DNA of 36,380 nucleotides from Lingula anatina (taxonomy: Eukaryota > Brachiopoda > Lingulata > Lingulida > Lingulidae), in NCBI RefSeq assembly GCF_001039355.2, contig NW_019775441.1, forward strand, positions 126,001 through 162,380. Direction: 5' to 3'. Below, one piece after another: positions 1 through 10,028 of this stretch. Position 1 is the first letter of the stretch. Each line of letters opens with the position of its first letter. Made by a program: the position numbers and the translations under genes. Below the pieces are notes generated by a model. It saw nothing but the letters and a program-made list of their open reading frames with translations, had not been told where the DNA came from and did no database searches.

Positions 1-1
1 A

Positions 2-739
2 GGAGGGGTGGTTGAACTAGCCAAGGAAACGCGCACCATCCACGAGCCAATGAACCTGGACGCTTACAGGGACCCGTGTAATCTGGGTAAAAAGCCTCGT
101 GTATACAGACAACTCGACATTGACCTGGACGTGGACTTAAACGCATGGAAAGATTATTTCAATAGGTTTTTTGTCAACTGTAGAAATGTCACAGAAGGTC
201 CTAAACCTAGACTCGTTTTGAAGGACCCAATTGCTTTGAAATATGCTGAATGGCTGGGAAACAGGTACGGGCTTTTGATAGTGGTCAAGGTCAGACATCC
301 GGGTGCTTTGCTTGGAAGTGACTGCGCGCGTGCTTCAAGATGGTCCACCTACGTCTGCACAGACGACATTGTTGATCGATACATACAAATGAGGCACTTT
401 CAGATGCAGCTTCTAACAGAGTTTTACACAAAGTATAAGAATAGCCCAAACTGGTATTTCATGCGCCACGAAGCATTTTGCTTGACACCGGTGGAAGAAA
501 CGGGGCGATTGTTTGAATTTCTCAAGCTGGCCTACACGGATGAAATAAAGGCGGAAGTAACAAAAATGACAGCTGCAGACAATCCTCAAAATTCCGCCAA
601 GTACAAAGAAATTTATCTAGACGCCAAAAGCCAAATAGATAACTGGAAACAGAGACTGACACCATCTCAAATTTTACGAATAAAGAATGAAACGCAGTAT
701 TATTGGAGAGCTTTAGAATACAGTGAAACAACTTGGTAA
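2..739 (+). CDS. Golgi-type sulfotransferase-like protein, 5'-truncated by the window edge
   Basis: The reading frame is open from the first bases of the window to a TAA at 737-739. No credible start is present, so the N-terminus (membrane anchor and 5'-PAPS-binding loop) lies outside. The remaining ~245 residues align along their length with the neighbour at 2852-3889: both have an EPMNL segment, a GKKPxVYRQLDI segment, LKDPIALKYA, and a shared C-terminal YYW...W ending. The 3'-PAPS-binding motif of sulfotransferases is visible as KVRHPGALLGSD, with its valine codon at 290. Family knowledge: such enzymes move sulfate from PAPS onto carbohydrate or tyrosine acceptors in the Golgi lumen. The acceptor cannot be read from the sequence. 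There is no intron in the visible part. A possible poly(A) signal AATAAA lies near 1050. The fold is fairly certain; the substrate is unknown. Confidence 0.85.
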   Translation, partial: GGVVELAKETRTIHEPMNLDAYRDPCNLGKKPRVYRQLDIDLDVDLNAWKDYFNRFFVNCRNVTEGPKPRLVLKDPIALKYAEWLGNRYGLLIVVKVRHPGALLGSDCARASRWSTYVCTDDIVDRYIQMRHFQMQLLTEFYTKYKNSPNWYFMRHEAFCLTPVEETGRLFEFLKLAYTDEIKAEVTKMTAADNPQNSAKYKEIYLDAKSQIDNWKQRLTPSQILRIKNETQYYWRALEYSETTW

Positions 740-2851
740 TATGTGTATATGTCAGACAATGTTTTTTTTTCTATCAGTGTGTTTCTATCGTGGTGTAATG
801 TCGTCGGAATCTAGAGGGTTTATATGTGATTAAACAAAACGGTAGACTGTATACAGTGCATGAAGATACTTTCAGATTCGTAAAAATATATATGGTTAAA
901 TTTTACAACCTGTCAGCTGCAGATATATGTGCCTAAAGTTATCGTTTTGAACACGGGTAAACGTACAGGCGACGAATGCATTTCCGTTACTGTCGTCGAT
1001 CACGCAGGCTGAATGTATGTACAATAACTGCATGTAGCAATTATATCTCAATAAATATCAGTTGGACGTCTCAAACAATGATATGCCTACGGTTTATTGT
1101 ACATTCTGATAACATACTGTATTTTAATCTTTTAGTGTCTTTCTCTATTAATTACATAAAAAGCAATGTGTTTCTTAAGATTCTTAACGTGTTTTTACGT
1201 ATGAAGCGTAACGTTTTGGGCTTCCCCACAAGGGTATGGGTCACTGAATTGTTAATGTGATAATATGCTTTCTGAGGAAGGAACACGTTAAGATATTCTG
1301 GAAACGATTCACCTTTATATTATCACAGGGGCGGATCCAGAGATATTTTCTGACAGTCTTCCATATTATATTTGTTGATCCATCCTCCATTTTTTGACCG
1401 TCTTCCGACAGAAAAAATTAGATACCCGTCAATGTAAACTTGAAAATCTGGAAGACCCAGAAGACGGCCTAATTCCGCCCCTGTTATCATTGCACAAGAG
1501 ACATTGGAATACCTTTTTGAACTTATCAACTTTATCCAGAATTTCAATCAGTTTGTATTTAAATGTTTGAAAATCTTTGAGAACCTAGGAAATCCTTTTG
1601 GTGTGAAGTGGTCGAATTGGCTCTCCCTGGATAGCTTTATGATATTCACATTTCATACTCCTTTAGACCTTTTGCAGCTAGGTGACGAGACAATTACTTT
1701 TTTAATTGATCTTGCTGTGCAGAATTATTTTGTTTACTGGAGAGCAGGCTCTTCAATAAGCAAAAGTAGTTAAAATCTAGTCATCTGGCAGCAAAAGACT
1801 TATTTCCCATTGAGACTGAAACAAATGCCGAAAGACAGACGAACACCAATAGCTTCCACAGTGCATATTGTGGTACTTTCAGTTGTAGTTTCCGCCTAAT
1901 AAAGACTTCAGTATCATAATGGACACTCACCTGCATATGATAAGATCTCCGCGGTTTAGTATTTATCCCATTTAGCGGTACAAATTTTTTCACTGCTGTC
2001 ATTTGACCGTCTGATTTTCCTAGAGATCACTGACTGACGTGGGGGTCGAAATACCATCAGGTGTTGAACCGCCGTCTGGATGACACTCCCTGACCAATGT
2101 CACGCAATCGTTGTCTAGAAGATTCGGACGAGTGTCGGTTATTTTTCTAAAGTAAGAATTGTATACCATCACTGTATTCAATAATAAAGACGTGGTTATA
2201 ACTGGATGCAGCGGCGATTAAATTCGGCCCACCATGTGACCGTATTATGACTGCAAGCCATCTTAGCAGTGAACGGTGGAGACCGACGTCACATGCTTTC
2301 GACCAGTGTATTCAGTATCACCTTAGGCTGAAAACAATGTTAAAACAAGGGGAATCTGTCACGGCGTGTATGAATCATGGTAGATAAAGGAAATAAATAA
2401 TGTCAGAAATTGTGTAAAAGGACTCCTGTTGAGTCATCGAATGGTCAACACGTGAGCATCGTAATGCTTGACCGTTGCAACGTCTCTGTTGTTTCATGCG
2501 TCTCGTGCCAAACGTCTGTTTAAGGAGCCAATGCTATAAAGACATAAATAACGTTTTTCGTCATACCCCCCTACTGGACTACGTTGCACGTGCATTACAG
2601 TGCTTAACAAGCAGCCATGAGTACATCATGGGAAAAGCTTTATATTCGAGTTTTGTTTAGGTCTTATATGGCTCGTGCAACGCCCTTATGATTAAAGACC
2701 TGCTAGAGGAAACATAGTTCATAAGTTAGGTGCAATTCAAATTTACCGAAATGTGGCAGGAAATCTGCAGGAGTCAGACTGACTGTTGATTTGTAAGTGG
2801 ATGTCTTTTGGGCAGACGCGTTTTTTCTTTTTTTACAAAAGTCATACAAAA
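740..2851. other. Intergenic stretch between the tandem sulfotransferases
   Basis: About 2.1 kb with no coding sequence I can support. Short open frames at 976-1260, 1504-1773 and 2475-2660 show no recognisable motif or compositional bias. The stretch holds a MITE-like element at 1326-1483, and a GTAAGT string at 2793, just before the second gene, which could be a splice donor for a 5'-UTR exon. It otherwise looks like 3'-UTR, spacer and promoter of the downstream copy. Confidence 0.6.
1326..1483. mobile_element. MITE-like non-autonomous DNA transposon, copy 1
   Basis: A 158-bp segment bounded by perfect terminal inverted repeats, CAGGGGCGGA at the left and its complement ending CCGCCCCTG at the right. 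It is flanked by the 6-bp direct repeat TTATCA (1320-1325 and 1484-1489), as expected for a target-site duplication. A second copy, similar along its whole length, is at 27438-27605 inside the chitinase gene. Internally it carries the motif GACCGTCTTCC and an inverted relative (GGAAGACCCAGAAGACGGCC), so the transcript could fold. It has no coding capacity. The CAGGG ends resemble hAT-superfamily termini; that assignment is tentative. Confidence 0.8.
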
Positions 2852-3889
2852 ATGAGGATCCTGTTTATTTCCAGAACAGGAGCCCTAACCTTTATAGCAC
2901 TGTTTTTTTATACATTTGCATGGATTAAATTAAGCAACGATAAAGTCAAAAACAAAGTGGTTTCAGAAGAGAAATTTCACCTTCGGCGATACTACTGGGA
3001 ACGACTTGACTCTTACAGCCACAGCTACAAAATGTCGAACACTCTTGACATCCCAGAACCCATCGAATTTGAAGATGTCATACCACCACCCATACCCGGT
3101 CGCCCTGATATTTTGGTCACAGGTCCTCCGCGTTCGGGAACAAGCATTATAGGTCACATCCTCTCTCGGGCAACGGATACACGTCAGATTTACGAACCGA
3201 TGAATTTGGGCGCGCGTGAAGACGTTTGCGGTGTCGGTAAGAAGCCGAATGTCTACCGGCAACTTGACATAAATGTTGATATCGACTTGCACGGTTGGGA
3301 GCACTATTACAACCGCTTGTTTCTGGATTGCAGGAAGCTCACGCACGGTTCCCATCGCAGGCTGATTTTAAAGGATCCCATAGCTCTGAAATACGCAGAC
3401 TGGCTGGGAGGAAGGTACGGACTGTTGGTACTGGCCAAAGTCCGACATCCGGGTGCTTTGGTAGCAAGCGACTGTAGGCGTATGTTGAATTGGTCTGCGT
3501 CACCTTGTACCGACGAGTTAATTGAACGAGTCATGCACCAGAGACATTATCAACTGAAGCTGCTTGTACAGCTCTACAGAACATATGGAAATAATCCAAA
3601 ATGGTTGTTTATGCGCCACGAAACCTTCTGCAGGTCGCCCGTGACGGTAGTTAAACAGTTGTTTAGCTTCTTAAAGCTCGAGTACCACCCTGGTATAGTA
3701 AGTCATGTGTTGAAGATGACGGTGACAGGCAGTTCCAAGCCCAGCACAGGTTACAAAAAGCTTGTATTGAATGCCAGAAGCCAGATAAATAACTGGAAGT
3801 CTTATCTCACAAAGGCCCAAAGAAGTCTGCTGAAGAACAGTACGGAATATTACTGGAAGACTTTCGGTTACACGGATTCTAGTTGGTAG
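2852..3889 (+). CDS. Type II membrane sulfotransferase-like protein, single exon, 345 aa
   Basis: I chose the ATG at 2852 because it has A at -3 and immediately precedes a short basic stretch and a hydrophobic anchor (about residues 9-25). This gives the cytosol/TM/lumen layout of Golgi sulfotransferases. The frame is open further upstream through an ATG at 2801 with a poorer context. The 5'-PAPS-binding loop is PPRSGTS (residues 92-98). The 3'-PAPS-binding motif is VRHPGALVAS (residues 197-206). The length matches carbohydrate sulfotransferases (about 330-420 aa). There is no intron, and the gene is a tandem paralogue of the copy ending at 739. Family knowledge: PAPS-dependent sulfation of glycans in the Golgi lumen. 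The acceptor is unknown, and tyrosylprotein or other sulfotransferase subfamilies cannot be excluded. The stop is TAG at 3887-3889. Confidence 0.88.
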   Translation: MRILFISRTGALTFIALFFYTFAWIKLSNDKVKNKVVSEEKFHLRRYYWERLDSYSHSYKMSNTLDIPEPIEFEDVIPPPIPGRPDILVTGPPRSGTSIIGHILSRATDTRQIYEPMNLGAREDVCGVGKKPNVYRQLDINVDIDLHGWEHYYNRLFLDCRKLTHGSHRRLILKDPIALKYADWLGGRYGLLVLAKVRHPGALVASDCRRMLNWSASPCTDELIERVMHQRHYQLKLLVQLYRTYGNNPKWLFMRHETFCRSPVTVVKQLFSFLKLEYHPGIVSHVLKMTVTGSSKPSTGYKKLVLNARSQINNWKSYLTKAQRSLLKNSTEYYWKTFGYTDSSW

Positions 3890-4391
3890 CTTAAATTTAC
3901 TTTAAAGCTATCATCATAAAGCTGCTATTGGTAACACTCCATGTAATTACTTTTTAATACCCTGAAAAGTGTGATAAAAGTAGAGATCTACTTATAATAT
4001 GGCTACTACGAGATAAAGATTTGAAAAAAAAACACCTGTAGTACACGTACACTGACAGTAACTTTTAGTATCAAGGAACCTTACAGTTCCTCGTGGCTTT
4101 TTATTGCTTACAATATTTTACAAAATATCAGATTTAATGTACACTCTGTATCGGCTGTATATGGAAAATAAAACTTGGTAAGCTTTAACACGGTCAAATA
4201 TACCAAGGTTGGTGTAGCGTGAGTCACCTTTCCATTTGATCCGTATAGGCTAGGGTTAGCATGACGTGCATGTGCGTGTGTCAAATCTTGGACAAGACTT
4301 ACATGTACCTGTGTCTTGATCCGGACTATGCATTTCAGCGTACGTTCAGTCATGTGATACCGGACACATTAAGCCTAATTACGATATATTT
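3890..4391. other. Convergent 3' region of the sulfotransferase and Ly6 genes
   Basis: Five hundred bases separate the stop codons of two converging genes. Candidate poly(A) signals face each other and cross. AATAAA on the plus strand at 4167-4172 could serve the sulfotransferase. TTTATT at 4100-4105, which is AATAAA on the minus strand, could serve the Ly6 gene. If both are used, the 3' UTRs overlap by about 60-70 bases. No coding sequence is seen. Confidence 0.5.
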
Positions 4392-4925
4392 CTACTTTGT
4401 AAGGAGCCACAAACATGCAACCATATGAAGAAAGTTGCGAGAAAACCAGTGGGAATCAAACTGTTTTAACACTGCGTTATTTGCGTTGCATAAGTTTTTG
4501 TCGTTGCAACAGAATGTGCACATAGATGGCGCTGAGGGGCAGTTCCCTCCAAAATTGATCTTCTCCAGTTTCTGGCACTCACCAAGGTTGATGCAGCCCT
4601 AGATTAAATAAATAAAAATGGAAATGAAATCATCAATAGATAAGTAAGAAATAAGCTACTATTTCGGTTGACGCTTTAATATTTCTAATAATCGTAACAA
4701 TTAACATCCGTCACATCTGCACGTACATGTAGGTACATGTATATGTAGGTGCCTAATTACATTAATTCCATAAAATATGGATTATTTACGAGCGTCATCT
4801 GATACGTTTGTGCTTATAATTGAACCTTGCGACTGAGGTTTGAAATCTACGAAAATCACTCTGTTTTATTTATTTATTTTTTTAATTTCTACTTACACAA
4901 TTTAAGTTGATCTCTTTTTCTTCAC

Positions 4926-4992
<67 letters not shown>

Positions 4993-5900
4993 CGTAACAG
5001 TCCTAGCCTTCACACACATGCACACACTGTTACAATGTACATACCAGTACACCCCTACCTTATAATATTTCTTATGGAAAGATTCCGACCTCATCATCCT
5101 GGTGTAGCATGCGTTCTCATGGACTCCAGTACATTCCATACTTGAATTATTACAAGCCTCGTTACTGAAGTTCCAGTCGCAGTTGTGACAACGAATTCCC
5201 CCGCGCACGCCTGAAGACCATGATATTATATTAATCCAGGAGCTGTACGTAGCAGTCACATATTTTCTTTTTGGTTTTCCCCAAAGGAGGCTGGTTAATT
5301 CCATAAGGATATTTACACATTGTTTTCATTTTGTAATACATTATAAGTTTCGCTTTTTTCTGTTATTTCTTCTACACAAAACAACGCTTTGTTTATCTGT
5401 ACTTTACTTAAATTCTATATCATCAAAACACATTCATCCGTGCTGACGGATTCAGAATTTCAAAGGGTGGGGGGGAGGTCTGTGAACTATGTCACTGAAA
5501 AATAAAAAAAAGCTTAGGACAATTTATTCAACGGTACTTACAGGCACGTCTAATGACGTTGTCTTTAATTTTATTAGGGGTGGGTGGGGTGGGTCAACCC
5601 GACCACCCCTAACCTCTTCCAGGGCCACAGATTGATTTTTCACTACATCTTGACGGGCATGTCTACGGCTAATTCAGGGCACAACACAAACGTGGACATA
5701 AATTACCAGTCAAAAAGTTATTAATCCGCGCTTAACCTTACAATTTTTATTAATCTGTTACATGTACGCACAGTTTCTCATGCTGTATTTTACAATGCAA
5801 AGCGTACAGTATTCTTACCTTGCGCCAATAATATCCACGTAAATATAACCACCAGAAGGCACAGTGGACCTCGTTTAGATTGTTGATAACCTCGCAACAT
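4392..5900 (-). CDS. Secreted or GPI-anchored Ly6/uPAR three-finger domain protein, 145 aa, 3 exons
   Basis: Spliced from the minus strand: exon 1 5819-5900 (donor GTAAGA, phase 1), exon 2 5059-5210 (acceptor TTCAG, donor GTAGGG, phase 0), exon 3 4392-4598 (acceptor TCTAG, stop TAG). Exon 1 encodes a basic start followed by a hydrophobic signal sequence (residues 13-26). Exons 2 and 3 encode a cysteine-rich domain that starts with the family hallmark IRCHNC and ends with CTFCCNDKNLCN, the CC-x4-CN signature of Ly6/uPAR proteins. I count 12 cysteines against the usual 10. A hydrophobic C-terminus (FLHMVACLWLL) looks like a short GPI-attachment signal. An N-glycosylation site (NNSS) is present. 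Family members act as receptor ligands, adhesion molecules or toxin-like modulators; the role here is unknown. The exon 1 ATG follows a CAG, so exon 1 could be joined to an upstream 5'-UTR exon. Confidence 0.8.
4926..4993. repeat. (CT)n microsatellite in Ly6 intron 2
   Basis: A dinucleotide CT run interrupted by a short C tract. It lies in the intron between Ly6 exons 2 and 3 (4599-5058). It reads as an artificial Arg-Glu tail if the exon 2 frame is followed past its donor, which supports ending that exon at 5059. Confidence 0.9.
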
Positions 5901-7391
5901 CCTGCCAAACAAGGTCGAATTAACTCTTTAATGGGTAAATTTTGAAAACATAAGATCGTTTCAATTCCTTGATTTTGCTAAATCTTCCCCCCGCTGTTAA
6001 TAAGGCTTAACTAAAGTACCAACAAATGGGGTGGGGGGGGATGCAGATCTGTGACAAATTTACTTTAACGGCCCTAGGGACACCTTTGCATTACGTAAGG
6101 CACTGCAGACTGCAAACCTTTGATCATTAATTACGCTTATAAATATTCATCGATGATTTGCGGTTTTTGCAGTTCCTACTGTATTTTTCATTTATATTTT
6201 TCTTTTTCGTCTGGGTATCGGTGGTGCAAACGGAGACCCCTTATTCAAAAGATACGTGGAAATTATTAAGATTTGGTAAACAGCAACGGTAATTGAAAAG
6301 GGGGTCTACGCTAATACACAATCGTGCTAGTGAATCTCTGTACTTTATTTGCTTCACTAAAATACGTGCCTTTGTGATCGCAGTGTGAACATAGAGGTTC
6401 CGGAAGTACTATAAGGCATGGCAGTTTGCGACTACCCAATAACTATTCATGGCATTTAAACAGCGCGGAGTACAAATATACTTTTCAGCATTTAGTATAA
6501 ACTGACTCTCTCCTCCTCTTCTGTTAGGGTTGTTTATTTGTATTTGGTGTATATTCAATGCAAAAAGGTAAATTTTAATGAAATCTACTAGCCAACATGG
6601 ACACTAACTGTGCTTGGTCCTCAGGCAATTCTATGGTTTTAACTGAACCTGTACATTATACCAGTGAATATTGTACTTTTACTCCTACACATACCCTCGG
6701 CGTGGACTTATTAAGTTTTTAAATTCTTAATATTAAACGGAATATTTTAATCAATATTAAAATACATTACTTGTAAGATTATAGGTAATTTTAATAAACA
6801 GCAACCACATTATGTTAATTTGCATGTTTAATCCCTCGATCAATAAGAGTATGCTGAGTAAGTTTGGTTAAACCAAAGATCGGTTTGAAGAAATGAATGA
6901 AGCAAATGTTTTGCGATATGATCTTTATTTTACGATTCCTTAGAGCTTCAATTAATAAACACACATCTAGTTTTTGTTACAGACAGATTAATCTTTATAC
7001 CAGCGTTTTAATTAGCTTATCTTATCACAATACACAGAACATAATTTTAACACATGGGTTTGATATGAAATATAAATAGTTCAGATTTGACTCATACATA
7101 ACAAAGTTCATCTAGCTGGGCCGTCACATGCTACAGTAGAGAACAATTAAAATGGGATAGAAAGACGATGTCAGGTATACAGCTCCTGTTCTAGAAGGTG
7201 CACTTTTACATCGGAAATAAAATTTATCATGATCTCTTGTCAAGAAATTGACGTGAAATCAAATGTTAAATCAACATTTTTGTCCTAAGGCATATGGGTC
7301 ATTCTCGATAACGCCATTGCTGCTGCGATGACCTAATAAATCATGCAGTATGTATTGTCTCTTTGTCGTTTTCCCTTGCTCTAGGCGCCGC
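5901..7391. other. Spacer between the Ly6 gene and the 3' end of the S8 protease
   Basis: About 1.5 kb between two genes on the minus strand. It should contain the Ly6 promoter and the protease 3' UTR. I see no further exon that fits either gene. A TTTATT around 6922 (AATAAA on the minus strand) is a possible poly(A) signal for the protease. The sequence is AT-rich and otherwise unremarkable. Confidence 0.5.
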
Positions 7392-9977
7392 CTACAAATA
7401 ACTACAGCCAAGGTAAAGCACGGTGTTTATGGTGTCGCTGGGAAGACCACTTATCTTGTTGGAAGTACCCCTAAAATTATACGGTGACGACGTTTCACTA
7501 TAAGTTGGTCGAATTGACATTTCATAAACCGGCGAGTATGGTGGACTTATCTGTTACAGCTCTTTAATAATTACAAACAGTGAAACAGTCTGCCGGCTTA
7601 GGAAATTTACAAGAAAATAATTTTAAAGGCTGTAGTGAGGACAAAACGTGCAGAGTTTTTCTGTTCTTTCTTCTCATTATCCCCCTGCACCAAAAAAAGG
7701 AGCAAACTGAGACGACAACCATGCATATTGTCCCTCCTTGTGCCCCGTGCAGCAAAGTAAAAATTGAACCCGTCTGCTATTTAAATATTTGCCGGAGAAA
7801 GTAACGGAATGTTTTCAACCCTCTGACTCACTCCCCCTAATCAAGAAGCTGGACTCGCCAGGTTTCTCCACACTGCATACTCACTACAAGCTAGTAGGCT
7901 ATATACGTACCAGTTGATGAGGAAGGACTTGACGTCGGCAACTGTAGCATAGTCGACCACACTCAGGTACAGAGCACACACCCCGGCCTGGAGAGAGAGA
8001 GAGAGAGAGAAAAAAACAGGGAGTAAGAGTATATAATATATGTATTGAGTTATATAAGTGGGCTGAGCCGAGAGGTGGGTATTAGCCCCACCCCCACCCA
8101 CCCACACACACACACACACACACGCACGCACGCACGCACGCACACGAATTTTTCTGACAAACAAATATTTGGATACTAATGCATGACATGTAGATTTGTT
8201 GTTTTAAGCATACACATCTTCTTCGCCTGAAGCGACAATGATATGAACGTTAAACACTGGGGAAATCAGTAAAAAAATTACAATACTGAAGAAAGAAAAC
8301 TGTTTTACTTGTTATCGCAATATCAAGTATGAAAGTTCAGCTTTATATTAAGGTTTACATACCGTAAAAGGCGAGGAAAAAGATGTGCCTAAAATAATAA
8401 TAATACATACATGTAACGAAGTATCAGCGAGCGCCGTGCATATTAAAGCTGATGAAAGTAAAGATAGGGACTAAAGGCATCAAAGCGCAAGGATGTCTGG
8501 AGAGTTTTAGGTAACGCTGCATCAAATGCACTGCAACTTTTAAACACAGGACAATCATGTGTTATTATTGTAAAATTTTGATAGAGTACTGCAGGTGTAG
8601 CAGCTGTGTAAATTACTGTAACAGCCACCCCCTGAAGAATGTAGAAGTCACCGTTATCGGTACATATTCTATTACTATTACTACTACTACTTCTACTACT
8701 ACCACTACCTGTACTATTACATTTGATTTATATTATTAATAATTTATATTATTAATACAATTATTATTACATATTATTATATTATAAATATAATCATTAT
8801 ATTATTATAATAATATTATAATGCTAATACTACTATCACTCACCGTTATCTTGTCTTATAGCGTAATCTGTGGCTGTGCCAGCACCAACAATTTTGCTGC
8901 CCTGAGGGAAAGATGATGCAATTTTCTTATATCAACGATGGGCAGTACTTACAGTGCACAAAGAACCAAAAAGCAAAATTCAAATTGAGTAAATCTCTGT
9001 CTTGCCTGAATTCCGATAAAATATATCATGGAGCAGCATACAAAGCGTCACTGGAGAATTACAGGCAGTTTTCAAAATCTAAAAGTGAGCAAGGGGATAT
9101 TTCAGTATGCCGAATATGTTTTTAAATGATCCCCGTACATATCAGTATATTTCCCAATGGGTATTTAACATTATAAACATATATATTATCTTAAAAATGC
9201 CATATTCCGGGTCGGGGTGGGGGGAGGGGGGGAGGGAGAACAGATGGTCGCGTGGGCCTATTTGAGCCTCGGAGCTCACTGTACCTACTTTTCCCGCAAA
9301 AAAAGAAATGTTCAGCCAAAAAATACATTGCCCCATCCATGTTCATCACATCAGACAAATTGTAGTTAAACTCTCGACGTCTATTGAATTATATTAGCAG
9401 AGAGGATTTTTATTCTTGTATCCAATCGCCCCGTACGAAACTTGGCAAGTTTTTATCTAAATTAAATTAAATTATAATAAAAATGTAAAGAAAATCAATT
9501 AAGAAAAAAAAGAAACCACAAAAAGGAGAAACGGAGCCACACTGTGAGTACAAGAGGACTTACCGGGGCTATGATGTCAACGCATGGTCCATAGTTGGAA
9601 AACGAAGCTGCAAACACGTCATAAGGACCCGAGGCGCCAACGGCAACCCTGAGGAAAAAGACCGAGAAATCCGGGCTCTGATATATATATGTGTTTGTTC
9701 ATAGTGTAATGTTTTGTGGAAAAACGAAAATTCAAATAGGAAAATACCTGTACAACATCATCATCATTTCTTTTACGTAGGCCTTATATCGAAAGTTGTG
9801 ACAATAACAAGAAAAATAATTCAAAAGTAGTTTAAATTTAACATTTGATTGTGTGCCTAAGCATACGGGAGACGGCAATAGAAAGTGTGATAGATGTGAA
9901 AATCTACAAGATAAACATGTAAACGTAGAGTCAAAATCCGTGTTTCACGTGTGTTTGTGTTTGTGAACGTGTGTGTC

Positions 9978-10028
<51 letters not shown>

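Noticed and set aside
4882-5304. Single 140-residue minus-strand protein with an Arg/Glu tail
   Set aside because: Only 5059-5210 is exon; the Arg/Glu tail is the CT microsatellite read in frame beyond the splice donor.
5819-5900. Ly6 exon 1 as a further exon of the S8 protease (acceptor TTGGCAG, in-frame junction)
   Set aside because: The junction keeps the frame, but it would place a signal-like hydrophobic stretch inside a finished protease that already has a normal tail and stop. A separate gene starting at the ATG at 5900 is simpler.
7271-7322. Possible terminal exon of the S8 protease encoding SNGVIENDPY and a stop
   Set aside because: It fits in phase, but the exon at 7392-7470 has a better acceptor (ATTTTAG) and encodes a much better match to the S8 C-terminus, so the protease ends there.
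8556-8628. Minus-strand TAATPAVLY resembling the S8 serine block
   Set aside because: It lacks the serine, has poor splice sites, and the microexon at 8363-8388 supplies the true GTS motif with correct phases.
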